Origin: Beijerinckiaceae bacterium
GTDB taxonomy: Bacteria > Pseudomonadota > Alphaproteobacteria > Rhizobiales > Beijerinckiaceae
DNA: 64,000 nucleotides
NCBI GenBank assembly: GCA_947478405.1
Contig: CANJVX010000001.1
Coordinates: forward strand, 124,001 to 188,000
Direction: 5' to 3'
The notes under the pieces were generated by a model that worked only from the letters and a program-made list of their open reading frames with translations, was not told the origin of the DNA and made no database searches. A program made the translations under genes and the position numbers. Positions 29,756 through 39,525 of the stretch are shown one piece after another (position 1 is the stretch's first letter; every line of letters starts with the position of its first letter).

Positions 29756-31696
29756 ATGAGCTCCAACCGCAAGCCCGCCACCAAGGCCGACACCCCGCAA
29801 GAACCGTTCAAGCGCGCGGTGGCTGGGTGTATGCGCGCCATGTCAGGCACGCCGGAACTCGAAGTCACTTTTGCATCGGATCGTCCTTCGCTGATTGGCA
29901 CGGGCGACGGCGCGAAAGCGCGCTTGCCCGAGCCAGCGCGCAAATTGTCGGCGCGTGAAGTCGCAATTGTGCGCGGTCATGCAGACTCCATGGCTTTGCG
30001 TCTGGCCTGTCACGACGCGCGTATGCACAAAAAACTTTTGCCTACGCAGCAGAATGCCCGCGCTGTTTTTGAAGCAGTGGAGCAGGCGCGTGTGGAATCG
30101 ATTGGATCGCGTCGCATGGAGGGCGTGGCTTCCAATCTGACAGCCATGCTCGATGATCGTTATCATCGCGGCACTTATGCCGAAGTGTCGGACCGCGCCG
30201 ATGCGCCGATGGAAGACGCCGTGGCCTTGATGGTGCGCGAGCGCTTGACGGGTCTTGCACCGCCCAAATCCGCGCAGAAGATTGTTGATCTCTGGCGCCC
30301 TATTATTGAGGATCGTGCAGGCGAGGAATTGGCCAAGCTCGATTCTTCCATCGAGAATCAGCTCGCCTTCGGTCGCGCCATTCAAAAGCTGCTCGCCAAT
30401 CTCGACATGATTGATGAATCAAGTCTGGATGAGAATGAGCAGGCCGAGCAGGACGGCGCCGCCAACGAAAACGACGACAGCCAAGATCAGGAAGATGCCG
30501 AAGGCGATGATCTTGAAGGGTCCGGCGAGACCATGCAGGTCGAAAAGACCGATGAATCGACGGATGATCTCCAAGAAGGCGAGATGGACGCCTCCGAATC
30601 CCCTTCCGGCGACATGATCGACGAAGATGGTGAAGGCGATGATGAAGATTCCCGCGAGAGCCGCCGCCCGCCGGCGCATGGTGATTCATCGCCGCGCGCA
30701 CCCGACTATAAGGCGTTCACGAATAAATTCGATGAAATGATCCTTGCCGAAGAGCTTTGTGAAACCGAAGAGCTCGAGCGTTTGCGTGCCTATCTTGACA
30801 AGCAATTGCAGCACATGTCGCCCATCGTTGCGCGGCTAGCAAATCGTTTGCAGCGCCGCCTGATGGCGCAGCAGAACCGCTCGTGGGAATTTGATCTTGA
30901 AGAAGGCACGCTTGATCCCGCGCGTTTGTCACGCATCATCATGGATCCGCAGCAGCCGCTTTCCTTCAAGCGCGAAAAAGACATGAACTTCCGCGATACG
31001 GTGGTGACACTGCTGCTCGACAATTCGGGTTCGATGCGCGGGCGACCAATTACCGTGGCGGCCACTTGCGCCGATATTCTCGCACGCACGCTGGAGCGTT
31101 GCGGCGTGAAGGTTGAAATTCTCGGCTTCACCACGCGTGCCTGGAAGGGCGGACAATCGCGCGAGGCTTGGTTGCAGGCAGGCAAGCCTGCCAATCCGGG
31201 TCGTCTGAATGATCTGCGCCACATCGTTTACAAGGCGGCGGACGCGCCATGGCGTCGCGCGCGGCGCAATCTTGGCCTGATGATGCGGGAAGGTCTCCTG
31301 AAAGAGAATATCGATGGTGAGGCGCTCGATTGGGCGCACAAGCGTCTGCTCGCACGCAGCGAACAGCGTCGTATTCTCATGATGATTTCGGATGGGGCGC
31401 CGGTGGATGATTCCACGCTCTCGGTGAACCCCGGCAATTATCTTGAAAAGCATTTGCGCTCGATCATTGAAGAGATCGAAACGCGCTCGCCTGTTGAGCT
31501 GATCGCCATTGGCATTGGTCATGATGTGACGCGCTATTATCGTCGCGCTGTGACGATTGTGGACGCGGAAGAATTGGGCGGAGCGATGACCGAAAAACTC
31601 GCCGAGCTTTTTGCTGAAAATGCGGTCCCCGTCGCACCGCCGCCAAAAATGATGAAAGGGCCTGCGCCGCAACGGCAAAAGGTCGCCGCACGTTAA
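29756..31696 (+). CDS. cobT: Aerobic cobaltochelatase subunit CobT
   Basis: CobT forms the chaperone-like ring with CobS that drives CobN. The 646-residue protein has an N-terminal helical domain, a long acidic linker (about residues 220-315, mostly Glu/Asp with Gln/Ser/Gly), and a C-terminal von Willebrand A domain with the MIDAS motif DNSGSMRG and a later [14 protein letters not shown]. It is complete and normal in length. With cobS it forms one unit; cobN is not in the window. Confidence 0.97.
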   Translation: MSSNRKPATKADTPQEPFKRAVAGCMRAMSGTPELEVTFASDRPSLIGTGDGAKARLPEPARKLSAREVAIVRGHADSMALRLACHDARMHKKLLPTQQNARAVFEAVEQARVESIGSRRMEGVASNLTAMLDDRYHRGTYAEVSDRADAPMEDAVALMVRERLTGLAPPKSAQKIVDLWRPIIEDRAGEELAKLDSSIENQLAFGRAIQKLLANLDMIDESSLDENEQAEQDGAANENDDSQDQEDAEGDDLEGSGETMQVEKTDESTDDLQEGEMDASESPSGDMIDEDGEGDDEDSRESRRPPAHGDSSPRAPDYKAFTNKFDEMILAEELCETEELERLRAYLDKQLQHMSPIVARLANRLQRRLMAQQNRSWEFDLEEGTLDPARLSRIIMDPQQPLSFKREKDMNFRDTVVTLLLDNSGSMRGRPITVAATCADILARTLERCGVKVEILGFTTRAWKGGQSREAWLQAGKPANPGRLNDLRHIVYKAADAPWRRARRNLGLMMREGLLKENIDGEALDWAHKRLLARSEQRRILMMISDGAPVDDSTLSVNPGNYLEKHLRSIIEEIETRSPVELIAIGIGHDVTRYYRRAVTIVDAEELGGAMTEKLAELFAENAVPVAPPPKMMKGPAPQRQKVAAR

Positions 31697-31700
31697 CCCG

Positions 31701-31781
31701 CCGTCATTATGAGCGAGGCAATCCAGAAGTATCACGCGTGGCGCTGGATGGTTTTGTCGCTTCACTCCTCGCGGTGACGGA
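31701..31781. repeat. Palindromic dispersed repeat, copy 3
   Basis: An ~80-base, more degenerate copy: GTCATTATGAGCG (31703-31715) faces CTCGCGGTGAC (31768-31778), and GCAATCCAG (31718-31726) faces CTGGATGG (31744-31751). It lies just downstream of cobT, as the other copies lie at gene ends. Confidence 0.7.
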
Positions 31782-31783
31782 AT

Positions 31784-31815
31784 AAAAAAAGCCCGGCATC
31801 ACTGCCGGGCTTTTT
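31784..31815. terminator. Bidirectional intrinsic terminator between cobT and rpmB
   Basis: GCCCGGCA (31791-31798) pairs with TGCCGGGC (31803-31810), flanked by seven A and five T. It serves both convergent transcripts. Confidence 0.9.
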
Positions 31816-31836
31816 GATTCATTCAACGTGAAGAGA

Positions 31837-32133
31837 TTAGGCGGCAGCGCCTGCTGCGGCCTTCTTCAGAATTTCGCGCTTCAGGGCGCGGGCGTTAGTG
31901 GACAATTCTTCGTCATGCGCCTTGAGCAGGAACGCATCGAGGCCACCGCGATGTTCAACCGAACGCAGAGCAGCTGCCGAGATGCGCAGGCGCACCGAGC
32001 GATTCAGCGAGTCGGAGATCAGCGTGACATTGCACAGGTTGGGCAAGAAACGGGTGCGGGTCTTGTGGTTCGAGTGGCTGACCAGATTACCCGAAAGAAC
32101 GGCTTTCCCGCTCAGTTCGCAACGGCGTGCCAT
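31837..32133 (-). CDS. rpmB: 50S ribosomal protein L28
   Basis: The 98-residue protein starts [33 protein letters not shown], the L28 signature, and ends with an Ala/Lys-rich tail usual in Rhizobiales. It is monocistronic, between a bidirectional terminator and its own promoter about 220 bases upstream. Confidence 0.98.
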   Translation of the reverse strand: MARRCELSGKAVLSGNLVSHSNHKTRTRFLPNLCNVTLISDSLNRSVRLRISAAALRSVEHRGGLDAFLLKAHDEELSTNARALKREILKKAAAGAAA

Positions 32134-32352
32134 AACAATATCCTTCCTGTCGCGGCTCAGGCCGCTTCAAAACGCTACGCAGACATTTCAGAGCCAAGGC
32201 CCTGATCGAAATGACCGCTTCTCGAGGAGAGTTCAGACCTCGTTTCGTCGAAAAGGCTCCGTGTGCGGGGGAGCTAGGCTTTTCGGGAATGCGCGGCAGG
32301 GGGCCCAAAGGACTTCAGCCGGGGTCTAACGCTCGGTGTATTCAGACGGGGG

Positions 32353-32381
32353 TGTATAGTCGGGTGGGCCCAAGGCGTCAA
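32353..32381 (-). promoter_or_regulatory. Strong sigma-70-type promoter for rpmB
   Basis: On the minus strand TTGACG (32376-32381), a 17-base spacer and TATACA (32353-32358) give a near-consensus promoter. The start near 32346 would leave a leader of about 210 bases before rpmB. This accounts for part of the 346-base gap 32134-32480. Confidence 0.6.
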
Positions 32382-32480
32382 GGCGAGAAGCCTATGCTTC
32401 AGGTCATGAAAGGGTCGGATTTTCGGCCCATCAATGATATCCAAAGCTCCCGAACCAGTTTGCGCTCTTACGTGACAATG

Positions 32481-33299
32481 ATGAAATCCAGCCACCGCCT
32501 TTTTTCTGTCGCCTGTTTTGCCGTGGGCTTCGCAGCCCTGTCGGCGTTTCCGGCCGCTGCAGAGGCGCTCCGGGGGCGTTATGGCGTGACCTTGTTGGGT
32601 GTCCCCCTAGGTCAGGCGAGCCTCGATGGCGAGGTCGCTGGCCAGTCCTATAAGATCGCAGTCAATGCCAAGCTCACCGGCATTGCCTCCATAGTCTCCA
32701 GCTCCCGCGGGGCCGCGGTGGCCAGCGGGGCCTTTCTGAAGGGACTGATCATCCCCTCGGCCTATGCCAACACATCCGCCAATACCCGCGAGACCCGCAC
32801 CGTCCGGGTGGCCATGTCAGGGGGCAGCGTGAAGGGGGTCGATATTTCGCCCCCCATAGAGCCCTCACCCGAGCGCGTGCCCCTCACGGACGCCCATACC
32901 CGCAATATTGTCGATCCGCTTTCCGCCCTGATCATGCCTGTCAAAGGTTCGGAGCCCGTCATGGGTCCTGCCGCCTGCAACCGAACCATTCCCATCTATG
33001 ATGGCTTCACCCGCTTCGATGTGGCACTCACCTATTCCGGCCTGCGCGAAGTGAAGGCCAAGGGCTATAAAGGCCCCGTCGTTGTCTGTTCCGTCCGCTA
33101 CATGCCGATTGCCGGACATAGAAACCGCAAGCCGGTGCAATTTATGACGGAGAATCGGGACATTGAGGTCTGGCTGGCGCCGGTCGCAACCAACCGGGTC
33201 GTCGTGCCGTTCCGCATCGCTCTGGCGACCATGATCGGTCATTTGGTGATTGAGGCTGAGGAATTTTCTACCGCTGTCACAGTGGATGCTTCGCGCTAG
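32481..33299 (+). CDS. Exported DUF3108-like protein
   Basis: A 272-residue protein with a Sec signal peptide (MKSSHRLFSVACFAVGFAALSAFPAAAEA), then a predicted all-beta periplasmic domain. The region YGVTLLGVPLGQASLDGEVAGQSYKIAVNAKLTGI, followed later by DPLSALIMP and CNRTIPIYDGFTRFDVALTY, matches the DUF3108 family as I know it. Function unknown. The frame is open back to 32211, but the signal peptide fixes the start at 32478 or 32481. It is divergent from rpmB, and the 5' region overlaps the rpmB promoter. Confidence 0.75.
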   Translation: MKSSHRLFSVACFAVGFAALSAFPAAAEALRGRYGVTLLGVPLGQASLDGEVAGQSYKIAVNAKLTGIASIVSSSRGAAVASGAFLKGLIIPSAYANTSANTRETRTVRVAMSGGSVKGVDISPPIEPSPERVPLTDAHTRNIVDPLSALIMPVKGSEPVMGPAACNRTIPIYDGFTRFDVALTYSGLREVKAKGYKGPVVVCSVRYMPIAGHRNRKPVQFMTENRDIEVWLAPVATNRVVVPFRIALATMIGHLVIEAEEFSTAVTVDASR

Positions 33300-33550
33300 C
33301 GACCCGTTTTATTGTCGGCTATCCCATATGCCTGCTTGACTCGATGCTGGAAGCGAGTCCGCCCAACAGGCGGCCGAGCGCGTTGTTGAAAGAGCTTGTT
33401 TTCAACGGTTTTTGCAACATCTGGTGGGCGCAGGCGCGCGTCTTCCAGATATGGTGGTGAACAAATCAGGACTCGCGTCGAGTCAGCGATTCGGACCCGT
33501 TTCGTTCGTGTCTCGTTCGTGCAGCAGTTTCGCAAGGCTTCTTGACTGAC

Positions 33551-36500
33551 ATGAATAGTCCCTTTGTGGAGAAGCCACATATGTCTGCGCCCGCACTGAA
33601 ACCTTCTGAGCGGGCAGCGCGCGTTTCAGCTGTGTTGGGCCCGACCAACACCGGCAAGACGCATCTCGCTATTGAGCGTATGCTGCAATATTCCACCGGC
33701 ATCATTGGCCTGCCGCTGCGCCTGCTCGCGCGCGAGGTCTATAATCGCGTGGTGGAAAAAGTCGGCGCCGAACATGTCGCGCTGATCACGGGTGAAGAAA
33801 AGATCAAGCCGAAGAATCCGCGCTATTGGATTTCAACCATCGAGGCCATGCCGCGCGATCTTGATGTGGCTTTTGTGGCCATTGATGAGATTCAATTGGG
33901 TGCGGATCTTGATCGCGGTCACGTCTTCACGGATCGTCTTCTCAATAGGCGCGGGCGCGAAGAAACGCTTCTGCTAGGCGCAGAAACGGTCCGTGGGTTG
34001 ATTGAGAGATTGCTGCCGGGCATTGCCATCATTACGCGTCCACGTCTCTCGCAATTGACCTTTGCGGGTGAGCGTAAATTATCGCGTCTTCCGCGCCGCT
34101 CAGCGATTGTGGCATTTTCTGCAGAAGAAGTTTATGCGATTGCCGAACTCATTCGCCGCACGCGTGGTGGCGCTGCCGTTGTGCTGGGCGCGCTCAGCCC
34201 GCGCACGCGCAATGCGCAAGTCGCGCTCTATCAATCGGGCGAAGTGGATTACATTATCGCGACGGACGCGATTGGTATGGGCCTCAATCTCGATGTCGAT
34301 CACGTGGCTTTCGCGGGTGATCGCAAATTCGATGGCTGGCAATATCGCCGCTTGAACCCATCCGAAATGGGTCAGATTGCAGGCCGAGCAGGTCGCCATA
34401 TTCGTGATGGTACCTTTGGTACGACTGGGCGCTGTCCGCCGTTCGATGAAGAATTGGTCGAATTGCTCGAACAGCATCGCTTTGATCCGCTCGTCCTGCT
34501 GCAATGGCGCAATTCTCGACTCGATTTTTCCAGCATCGAAGCTTTGCAGGCCTCCCTTGATGTCTTGCCTGCCGAGCAGGGGCTTACCCGTGCGCCGCTG
34601 GCAGAAGATGTGCTCGTGCTCGATATCGTCTCGCGCGATGCTGATGTGCGCCGCCAATCGAAAACCCGCGCTGATATCCAGCGCCTGTGGGAAATTTGCC
34701 AGGTTCCTGACTATCGCAAACTTTCGCCCGCCGCCCATTCAGAGCTGGTTTTGACGCTTTATGGCTATGTGGTCCGGGCCGGGCGGGTGCCGGATGACTG
34801 GTTTTCAAGCCATTTGGAGGCCTTTAACCGCACAGATGGGGATATTGACGCGCTCTCGGCGCGCATCGCTCAGGTGCGAACATTCAACTACATATCCAAT
34901 CGTCCGGACTGGTTAGGCGATCCAGAGCATTGGCAGGGCGTCACGCGTCAGGTAGAGGACAGTCTTTCGGACGCTTTGCATGAGCGCCTCGCCCAACGGT
35001 TCGTGGACCGGAGAACGAGCGTTCTGATGCGCCGCTTGAGAGAGAACGCGATGTTAGAAGCGGAAATTACCGCCAATGGGGATGTGCTGGTCGAAGGTCA
35101 GCATATTGGGCAACTTCATGGATTCCGCTTCACCGCGGATCCGCAAGCCGACGGCGAAGCCGCCCGCACCCTGAACGCTGCCGCCCAGAAGGCGCTGGCG
35201 AGCGAGATCGAGGGGCGCGCGACGCGCATCCACGAGGCGGTCGATGAGGCCTTTGTGCTTGCCAATGACGGCGTGATCCGCTGGCTAGGCGAGGCTGCCG
35301 GCAAGATGGTCGCGGGCGATCATGTACTGGTGCCGCGTGTACGCATTCTGGCCGACGAACAGCTCACGGGCCCCGCATTGGAAATGGTGCAGGCGCGTCT
35401 TGATCTGTGGCTCTCCGCGCATGTGAAGAAATTGCTCGGGCCATTGCAGGATCTTGAGGCAGGCGTCGGTCTTGAAGGCATCGGCCGCGGCATTGCGTTT
35501 CAGGTTGGTGAATCACTCGGCGTGCTGGAGCGCGGCAAGGTTGCTGACGAGGTGAAAAACCTCGATCAGGATGGTCGCGCAGCTTTGCGCAAAGTGGGCA
35601 TCCGCTTTGGCGCTTATCACATTTATCTGCCAGCTTTGCTGAAGCCCGCGCCGCGCGCTTTGGCTGCGCAATTATGGGCGCTCAAGCATGGCGGCGTTGA
35701 TGGCGTAGCGGGGGCGGATGAAGTGCCGCATCTGGCATCGTCAGGCCGGACCTCTTTTGCTGCCGACAAAACTGTGCCCAAGGGCTTTTATCGTGCAGCT
35801 GGTTTCCGCGTTTGCGGTGATCGCTGCGTGCGCGTCGATATTCTGGAACGATTGGCCGATCTTATTCGTCCGGCCATTGCCTATCGTCCTGGCGTGACCG
35901 CTGGTGCAGCGCCGTCGGGTGCAGCGGACAATGATGGTTTCGTTGTCACCGTTGCCATGACATCTCTGGCAGGCTGTTCTGGCGACGCTTTCTCCTCAAT
36001 CCTGCGCTCGCTTGGCTATCAGAGCGAAAAGCGCGCTGGTGAAGCGATTACCGTGCCGCTTTTGGCCGAAGCCTCGCGCGAGCCTGTGACCCCGGTGACG
36101 GAAGCCGCAACGCTTGAAAGTGAGGTAGCTGTTCAAGTGGAGCCCGCGGACGTGGCGCCAGTACCTGTCGCAGAAACGCCTGTGGCGGAAGCCCCTGTTG
36201 AAGTGATGGACAGCGAAGCCGCGCCAGAAGGCGCTGCAGAACCTGTCGCCAGCGAAGTGGTCGTCGAGCCCGAGCTGATCGAAATCTGGCATCCGCATCG
36301 GCATAATCGTGGCCAGCGTCATGTGCGTGGCGGTAAGGGCCGTCCGCATCAGGCGCGTGGTGCTACACCCGCTGAAGGTCAGCCTGCGGAAGGGGCTGAA
36401 GCTGACGCACCCAAGCGCGAAGATCGTCGCGGCAAACTCCAGACCCCACGACGTGACGGCGAGAAACGTCCCGAAGGGCGCGAGGGGCGCCCCGGTGGTC

Positions 36501-36679
36501 GTCCACCCCAAAAGGGTGGCGGCGTGGGTCGGCCTGACCGCAATGATCGTCGCGATAACAATCGCACCTTCGCCTCGACTGAGCGTCCTGCGCCGCGCGA
36601 GCGCCAGCCTGATCCCAATTCGCCTTTCGCCAAATTGTTGGCGCTGAAGGGCGAGCTTGAGGCCAAGAAGAAAGACTGA
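33551..36679 (+). CDS. SUV3-like DExH/D RNA helicase with basic C-terminal tail
   Basis: A ~1042-residue protein. The N-terminal helicase core resembles mitochondrial SUV3: Walker A VLGPTNTGKTHLAIERM, DEIQLGADLDRGHVFTDRLL as motif II, GALSPRTRNAQVALYQSGEVDYIIATDAIGMGLNLDVDHVAF, and GQIAGRAGRH as motif VI. SUV3-type helicases unwind RNA for degradation. The last ~150 residues are low complexity, first Glu/Pro/Val/Ala-rich, then Arg/Gly/Pro-rich and basic, likely binding RNA. Starts are possible at TTG 33542, ATG 33551 and ATG 33581; the last has the best ribosome site (GTGGAG). Its stop overlaps the next gene's ATG. Confidence 0.88.
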   Translation: MNSPFVEKPHMSAPALKPSERAARVSAVLGPTNTGKTHLAIERMLQYSTGIIGLPLRLLAREVYNRVVEKVGAEHVALITGEEKIKPKNPRYWISTIEAMPRDLDVAFVAIDEIQLGADLDRGHVFTDRLLNRRGREETLLLGAETVRGLIERLLPGIAIITRPRLSQLTFAGERKLSRLPRRSAIVAFSAEEVYAIAELIRRTRGGAAVVLGALSPRTRNAQVALYQSGEVDYIIATDAIGMGLNLDVDHVAFAGDRKFDGWQYRRLNPSEMGQIAGRAGRHIRDGTFGTTGRCPPFDEELVELLEQHRFDPLVLLQWRNSRLDFSSIEALQASLDVLPAEQGLTRAPLAEDVLVLDIVSRDADVRRQSKTRADIQRLWEICQVPDYRKLSPAAHSELVLTLYGYVVRAGRVPDDWFSSHLEAFNRTDGDIDALSARIAQVRTFNYISNRPDWLGDPEHWQGVTRQVEDSLSDALHERLAQRFVDRRTSVLMRRLRENAMLEAEITANGDVLVEGQHIGQLHGFRFTADPQADGEAARTLNAAAQKALASEIEGRATRIHEAVDEAFVLANDGVIRWLGEAAGKMVAGDHVLVPRVRILADEQLTGPALEMVQARLDLWLSAHVKKLLGPLQDLEAGVGLEGIGRGIAFQVGESLGVLERGKVADEVKNLDQDGRAALRKVGIRFGAYHIYLPALLKPAPRALAAQLWALKHGGVDGVAGADEVPHLASSGRTSFAADKTVPKGFYRAAGFRVCGDRCVRVDILERLADLIRPAIAYRPGVTAGAAPSGAADNDGFVVTVAMTSLAGCSGDAFSSILRSLGYQSEKRAGEAITVPLLAEASREPVTPVTEAATLESEVAVQVEPADVAPVPVAETPVAEAPVEVMDSEAAPEGAAEPVASEVVVEPELIEIWHPHRHNRGQRHVRGGKGRPHQARGATPAEGQPAEGAEADAPKREDRRGKLQTPRRDGEKRPEGREGRPGGRPPQKGGGVGRPDRNDRRDNNRTFASTERPAPRERQPDPNSPFAKLLALKGELEAKKKD

Positions 36680-37059
36680 TGACGACGCCGGGTCGGCAGC
36701 GGCTTGATAAGTGGCTCTGGTTTGCCCGCGTGGTCAAAACGCGCTCGCTCGCGGCCAAGCTCGTGAGCGCTGGCCATGTGCGGATTAATGCACAAAAAAT
36801 TGACGCACCTGCGAAACAGGTGGTTGCTGATGATGTTCTGACGATTTCGCTGGAGAGACAGGTGCGGGTGCTGAAAGTGATAGCACCTGGCGAGCGGCGT
36901 GGTCCCTACGATGAGGCCCGTCACCTCTACGAGGATTTGACACCGCCGCCCGATACAAGCGACGAGGCGGCTGGGTCTGTACCGAGACGGGACGCTGGCT
37001 CGGGGCGCCCGACCAAGCGTGATCGGCGTCAGCTATCGGTCTGGATTGGGCGGGAGTGA
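36679..37059 (+). CDS. S4-domain RNA-binding protein (Hsp15-like)
   Basis: A 126-residue protein with an S4 domain at the N-terminus (RLDKWLWFARVVKTRSLAAKLVSAGHVRINAQKIDAPAKQV), like heat-shock protein Hsp15 (HslR), which binds stalled 50S-peptidyl-tRNA complexes. The C-terminal half is a basic, disordered tail. The ATG overlaps the helicase stop (TGATG), so the two are coupled, hinting at a joint role in RNA or ribosome handling. Confidence 0.88.
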   Translation: MTTPGRQRLDKWLWFARVVKTRSLAAKLVSAGHVRINAQKIDAPAKQVVADDVLTISLERQVRVLKVIAPGERRGPYDEARHLYEDLTPPPDTSDEAAGSVPRRDAGSGRPTKRDRRQLSVWIGRE

Positions 37060-37161
37060 ATTATTCTCTTTTAATCGCGTGTCTTGCGCAGTCTCGCTGA
37101 AGGCGCTAGCAAGCGGCAAAATGGTAAGCGGCGACCATCGGTGTCGCATCTGGAGACTGGC

Positions 37162-37500
37162 ATGACCTACGTCGTCGGCGAGAATTGCATCAAGTGCAAA
37201 TATATGGATTGCGTGGAGGTTTGCCCCGTGGATTGTTTCTACGAGGGTGAGAACATGCTCGTTATCCACCCCGATGAATGTATCGATTGCGGCGTCTGCG
37301 AGCCGGAATGCCCGGCTGAGGCGATCAAGCCGGATACGGAGCCGGGCCTTGACAAGTGGCTGACCCTGAACGCGGATATGGCAAAGACCTGGCCCAACAT
37401 CACGATCAAGCGCGATGCGCCTGATGATGCCAAGGAATGGGACGGCAAACCGGGCAAGTTCGACGCGCATTTTTCGACCAATCCCGGCCAAGGCGACTGA
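37162..37500 (+). CDS. fdxA: 7Fe-type ferredoxin FdxA
   Basis: A 112-residue ferredoxin with both cluster motifs: [14 protein letters not shown] plus the following VDCFY cysteine, and [16 protein letters not shown]. The C-terminal extension (about 50 residues, WPNITIKRD...KFDAHFS) is typical of FdxA from alphaproteobacteria. ATG 37162 is the conserved start ([14 protein letters not shown]). It lies 102 bases after the S4 gene and in front of carD. Confidence 0.96.
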   Translation: MTYVVGENCIKCKYMDCVEVCPVDCFYEGENMLVIHPDECIDCGVCEPECPAEAIKPDTEPGLDKWLTLNADMAKTWPNITIKRDAPDDAKEWDGKPGKFDAHFSTNPGQGD

Positions 37501-37909
37501 AAACTCGAATAGAGCCATCGAAAGTCAGCCTTTTAGCCAGCAAGAAGTTAACCAGCTCGGCGGGGATCACTCCACCGTATGCCGGAATTCTTTGATTTCG
37601 TGCGTTTTTTGTGTTATACCACATGTTAACAGTCTAGTTTTCTGTTTTCGTGTCGGTTTCGGCCCGGCTTAAGCCGGCTCTAGCGTCAAACAGGGGCTCT
37701 GTCTTGGTTCATTTGGGCCTCCGGCGGAGTTTGACATCCGAACACATTTTGAAGGCGACTGAGGAGTCGCGCTTTTTGCCACCTGACCGCTGCCTGAAGG
37801 CCGGTGGTCCGTAAAGGCAAACTGCGCTCCGCTCTGCACCGGGAGTTGCGTTTTGTTCCCGGCCCCCGTCCCGGTTTCCAACCCGGGGCATGAAAGGAGT
37901 GCCCACGTC
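37501..37909 (+). promoter_or_regulatory. carD upstream region with candidate promoter and long leader
   Basis: A TTGATT (37592-37597), 16-base spacer, TTATAC (37614-37619) pair is a fair housekeeping promoter. Transcription from about 37626 would give a ~285-base leader for carD. The leader holds a perfect 14-base palindrome CCGGCTTAAGCCGG (37664-37677) and GC-rich potential hairpins near 37840-37890. I recognise no known riboswitch or sRNA. The ribosome site AAAGGAG precedes ATG 37910. Confidence 0.45.
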
Positions 37910-39472
37910 ATGGCGTCGAAGAAGTCCGTCACTGCATCCAAATCCAAAAGCCAGAAGTCCGGCTCCGCTTCCGTCGCGAAGGGGAAATCTGAGTCGAAGG
38001 CTACTGCCGCCAAGGCCAAGGCTACTGCCGTGACGAAGGCCGCCAAGTCCGCTGACAAGAAGACGCCTGCCAAGGCGTCGCCCAAGGCAGCCGCTAAGGC
38101 GCCGGCCAAAGCCATTGCCAAAAATGCTGGCAAGGCGTCCGCGAAGGCCAAGGCACCGCCCGCCAAGACTGCTGCTAAGGCTCCGGCAAAAGCCCCTGTA
38201 AAGGCTTCTGCCAAAGCTGCTGTAAAGGCCCCCACCAAGGCCCCGACCAAGCCTGTTGCGAAGGCCCCTGCCAAAGCCGCAGCCAAGCCTGCTGCAAAGG
38301 TTGCTACCAAGGCCACCGTTCCGCCGAAGGCCGCGGACAAGAATTCCGCCAAAGCCAAGGGGACAGAAAAAATTATAGCCAAAACTTCGACCAAGGCGCC
38401 AGAAAAGACCCCCGTGAAGCCTGTGGCTGCCAAGGCTCCCGCCAAAGCGGTAGAGCCCAAAGCCGAGCCGAAGGTCGAAAAGACAAAGGCATCTGCAGCA
38501 GCTGAAAAGACTGCAGCCGCCAAGACTGCAGCCGCCAAGCCTGCCGAAAAGGCAGCAAAAAAGCCTCCTTCATCGTCGGAGCCCAAGGCCGCTGCCGACG
38601 TTGCCAAAGAAAAAGCGGCCTCGAGCAAAGCTCCGAGCAAGGCCGCCGCTAAGCCGGCGGCCAAAACCGGAGGGAAGGCCAAATCTGCCAAGGCCATCCC
38701 GGTCCCGACTGAGAGGCTCTCTCCTGTCCGCCTCGCAGTGGGTTCTTCGGCGGGGCCTTCGGTCATTCCGGATTATGTAGCGAAGGACGAATTGGTGAAG
38801 CCTTCACGGACAACGAATAATAGTAAGTTCGCTCCGGCCCCGGCCGTTGCAAAGGCTGCGGAAAAGCCCGTGGCTAAGCCCAGTGCGAACCGCTCGGGTT
38901 TCAAGCAGAATGAATTCATTGTTTATCCCGCTCACGGCGTTGGTCAGATCGTTGCCATCGAGGAGCAGGAAGTCGCCGGCTTCAAGCTCGAATTGTTCGT
39001 CATCAATTTCATGAAGGACAAAATGATGCTGAAAGTGCCGTTGCCAAAGGTTTTGGTCGGTGCGATCCGCAAATTGGCTGATGCCGAAATCGTGCAGCGG
39101 GCGCTCGACACACTCACCGGCCGCGCGCGTATCAAGCGCACGATGTGGTCGCGTCGCGCACAAGAATATGAAGCCAAGATCAATTCTGGTGATCTGCAAT
39201 CCATCGCAGAGGTCGTGCGCGATCTCTATCGTTCAGATGCCCAGCCTGAGCAATCCTATTCTGAACGCCAGCTTTATGAAGCGGCGCTTGACCGTATGGC
39301 GCGCGAAATCGCAGCGGTGCAAAAGCTGACTGAAATGGAATCGCTGAAGTTGATTGAATCTCAGCTTCAGAAGGGGCCCCGTCGTGGGGGTAAGGCCGAT
39401 GTCGAAGTCGAGCCCGGTGATGCTGAAGCCGAAGACGGCGAGCCCGAAGGCGATGTCGAAGAAGCCGCCTGA
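37910..39472 (+). CDS. CarD family transcription regulator with long Lys/Ala/Pro-rich N-terminus
   Basis: A 520-residue protein. About residues 330-480 are a CarD domain (FKQNEFIVYPAHGVGQIVAIEEQEVAG..., then the helical KLADAEIVQRALDTLTGRARIKRTMWSRRAQEYEAKI), which binds RNA polymerase beta and stabilises open promoter complexes. The first ~265 residues are nearly all Lys, Ala, Pro, Ser and Thr in repeats such as AKAPAKA, like histone H1 or bacterial Hc1 tails, and could bind DNA non-specifically. A final acidic tail of ~25 residues follows. Ordinary alphaproteobacterial CarD is about 170-200 residues. The frame is unbroken and the domain comes after one AAAGGAG ribosome site, so the fusion is real at the sequence level. 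Confidence 0.88.
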   Translation: MASKKSVTASKSKSQKSGSASVAKGKSESKATAAKAKATAVTKAAKSADKKTPAKASPKAAAKAPAKAIAKNAGKASAKAKAPPAKTAAKAPAKAPVKASAKAAVKAPTKAPTKPVAKAPAKAAAKPAAKVATKATVPPKAADKNSAKAKGTEKIIAKTSTKAPEKTPVKPVAAKAPAKAVEPKAEPKVEKTKASAAAEKTAAAKTAAAKPAEKAAKKPPSSSEPKAAADVAKEKAASSKAPSKAAAKPAAKTGGKAKSAKAIPVPTERLSPVRLAVGSSAGPSVIPDYVAKDELVKPSRTTNNSKFAPAPAVAKAAEKPVAKPSANRSGFKQNEFIVYPAHGVGQIVAIEEQEVAGFKLELFVINFMKDKMMLKVPLPKVLVGAIRKLADAEIVQRALDTLTGRARIKRTMWSRRAQEYEAKINSGDLQSIAEVVRDLYRSDAQPEQSYSERQLYEAALDRMAREIAAVQKLTEMESLKLIESQLQKGPRRGGKADVEVEPGDAEAEDGEPEGDVEEAA

Positions 39473-39494
39473 TTGCATCCATCAATAAAATCAG

Positions 39495-39521
39495 AAAAGC
39501 CCGGCAATGCCGGGCTTTTTT
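39495..39521. terminator. Bidirectional intrinsic terminator between carD and rpoH-type gene
   Basis: AGCCCGGCA (39498-39506) pairs with TGCCGGGCT (39508-39516), with A and T runs on either side. Both convergent genes end here. Confidence 0.9.
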
Positions 39522-39525
39522 ATTG

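Noticed and set aside
37669-38766. A 365-codon minus-strand frame rich in Ala/Leu/Phe
   Set aside because: It is the antisense of the Lys/Ala/Pro-rich part of carD; codon repeats produce a long false hydrophobic frame. No ribosome site and no homology.
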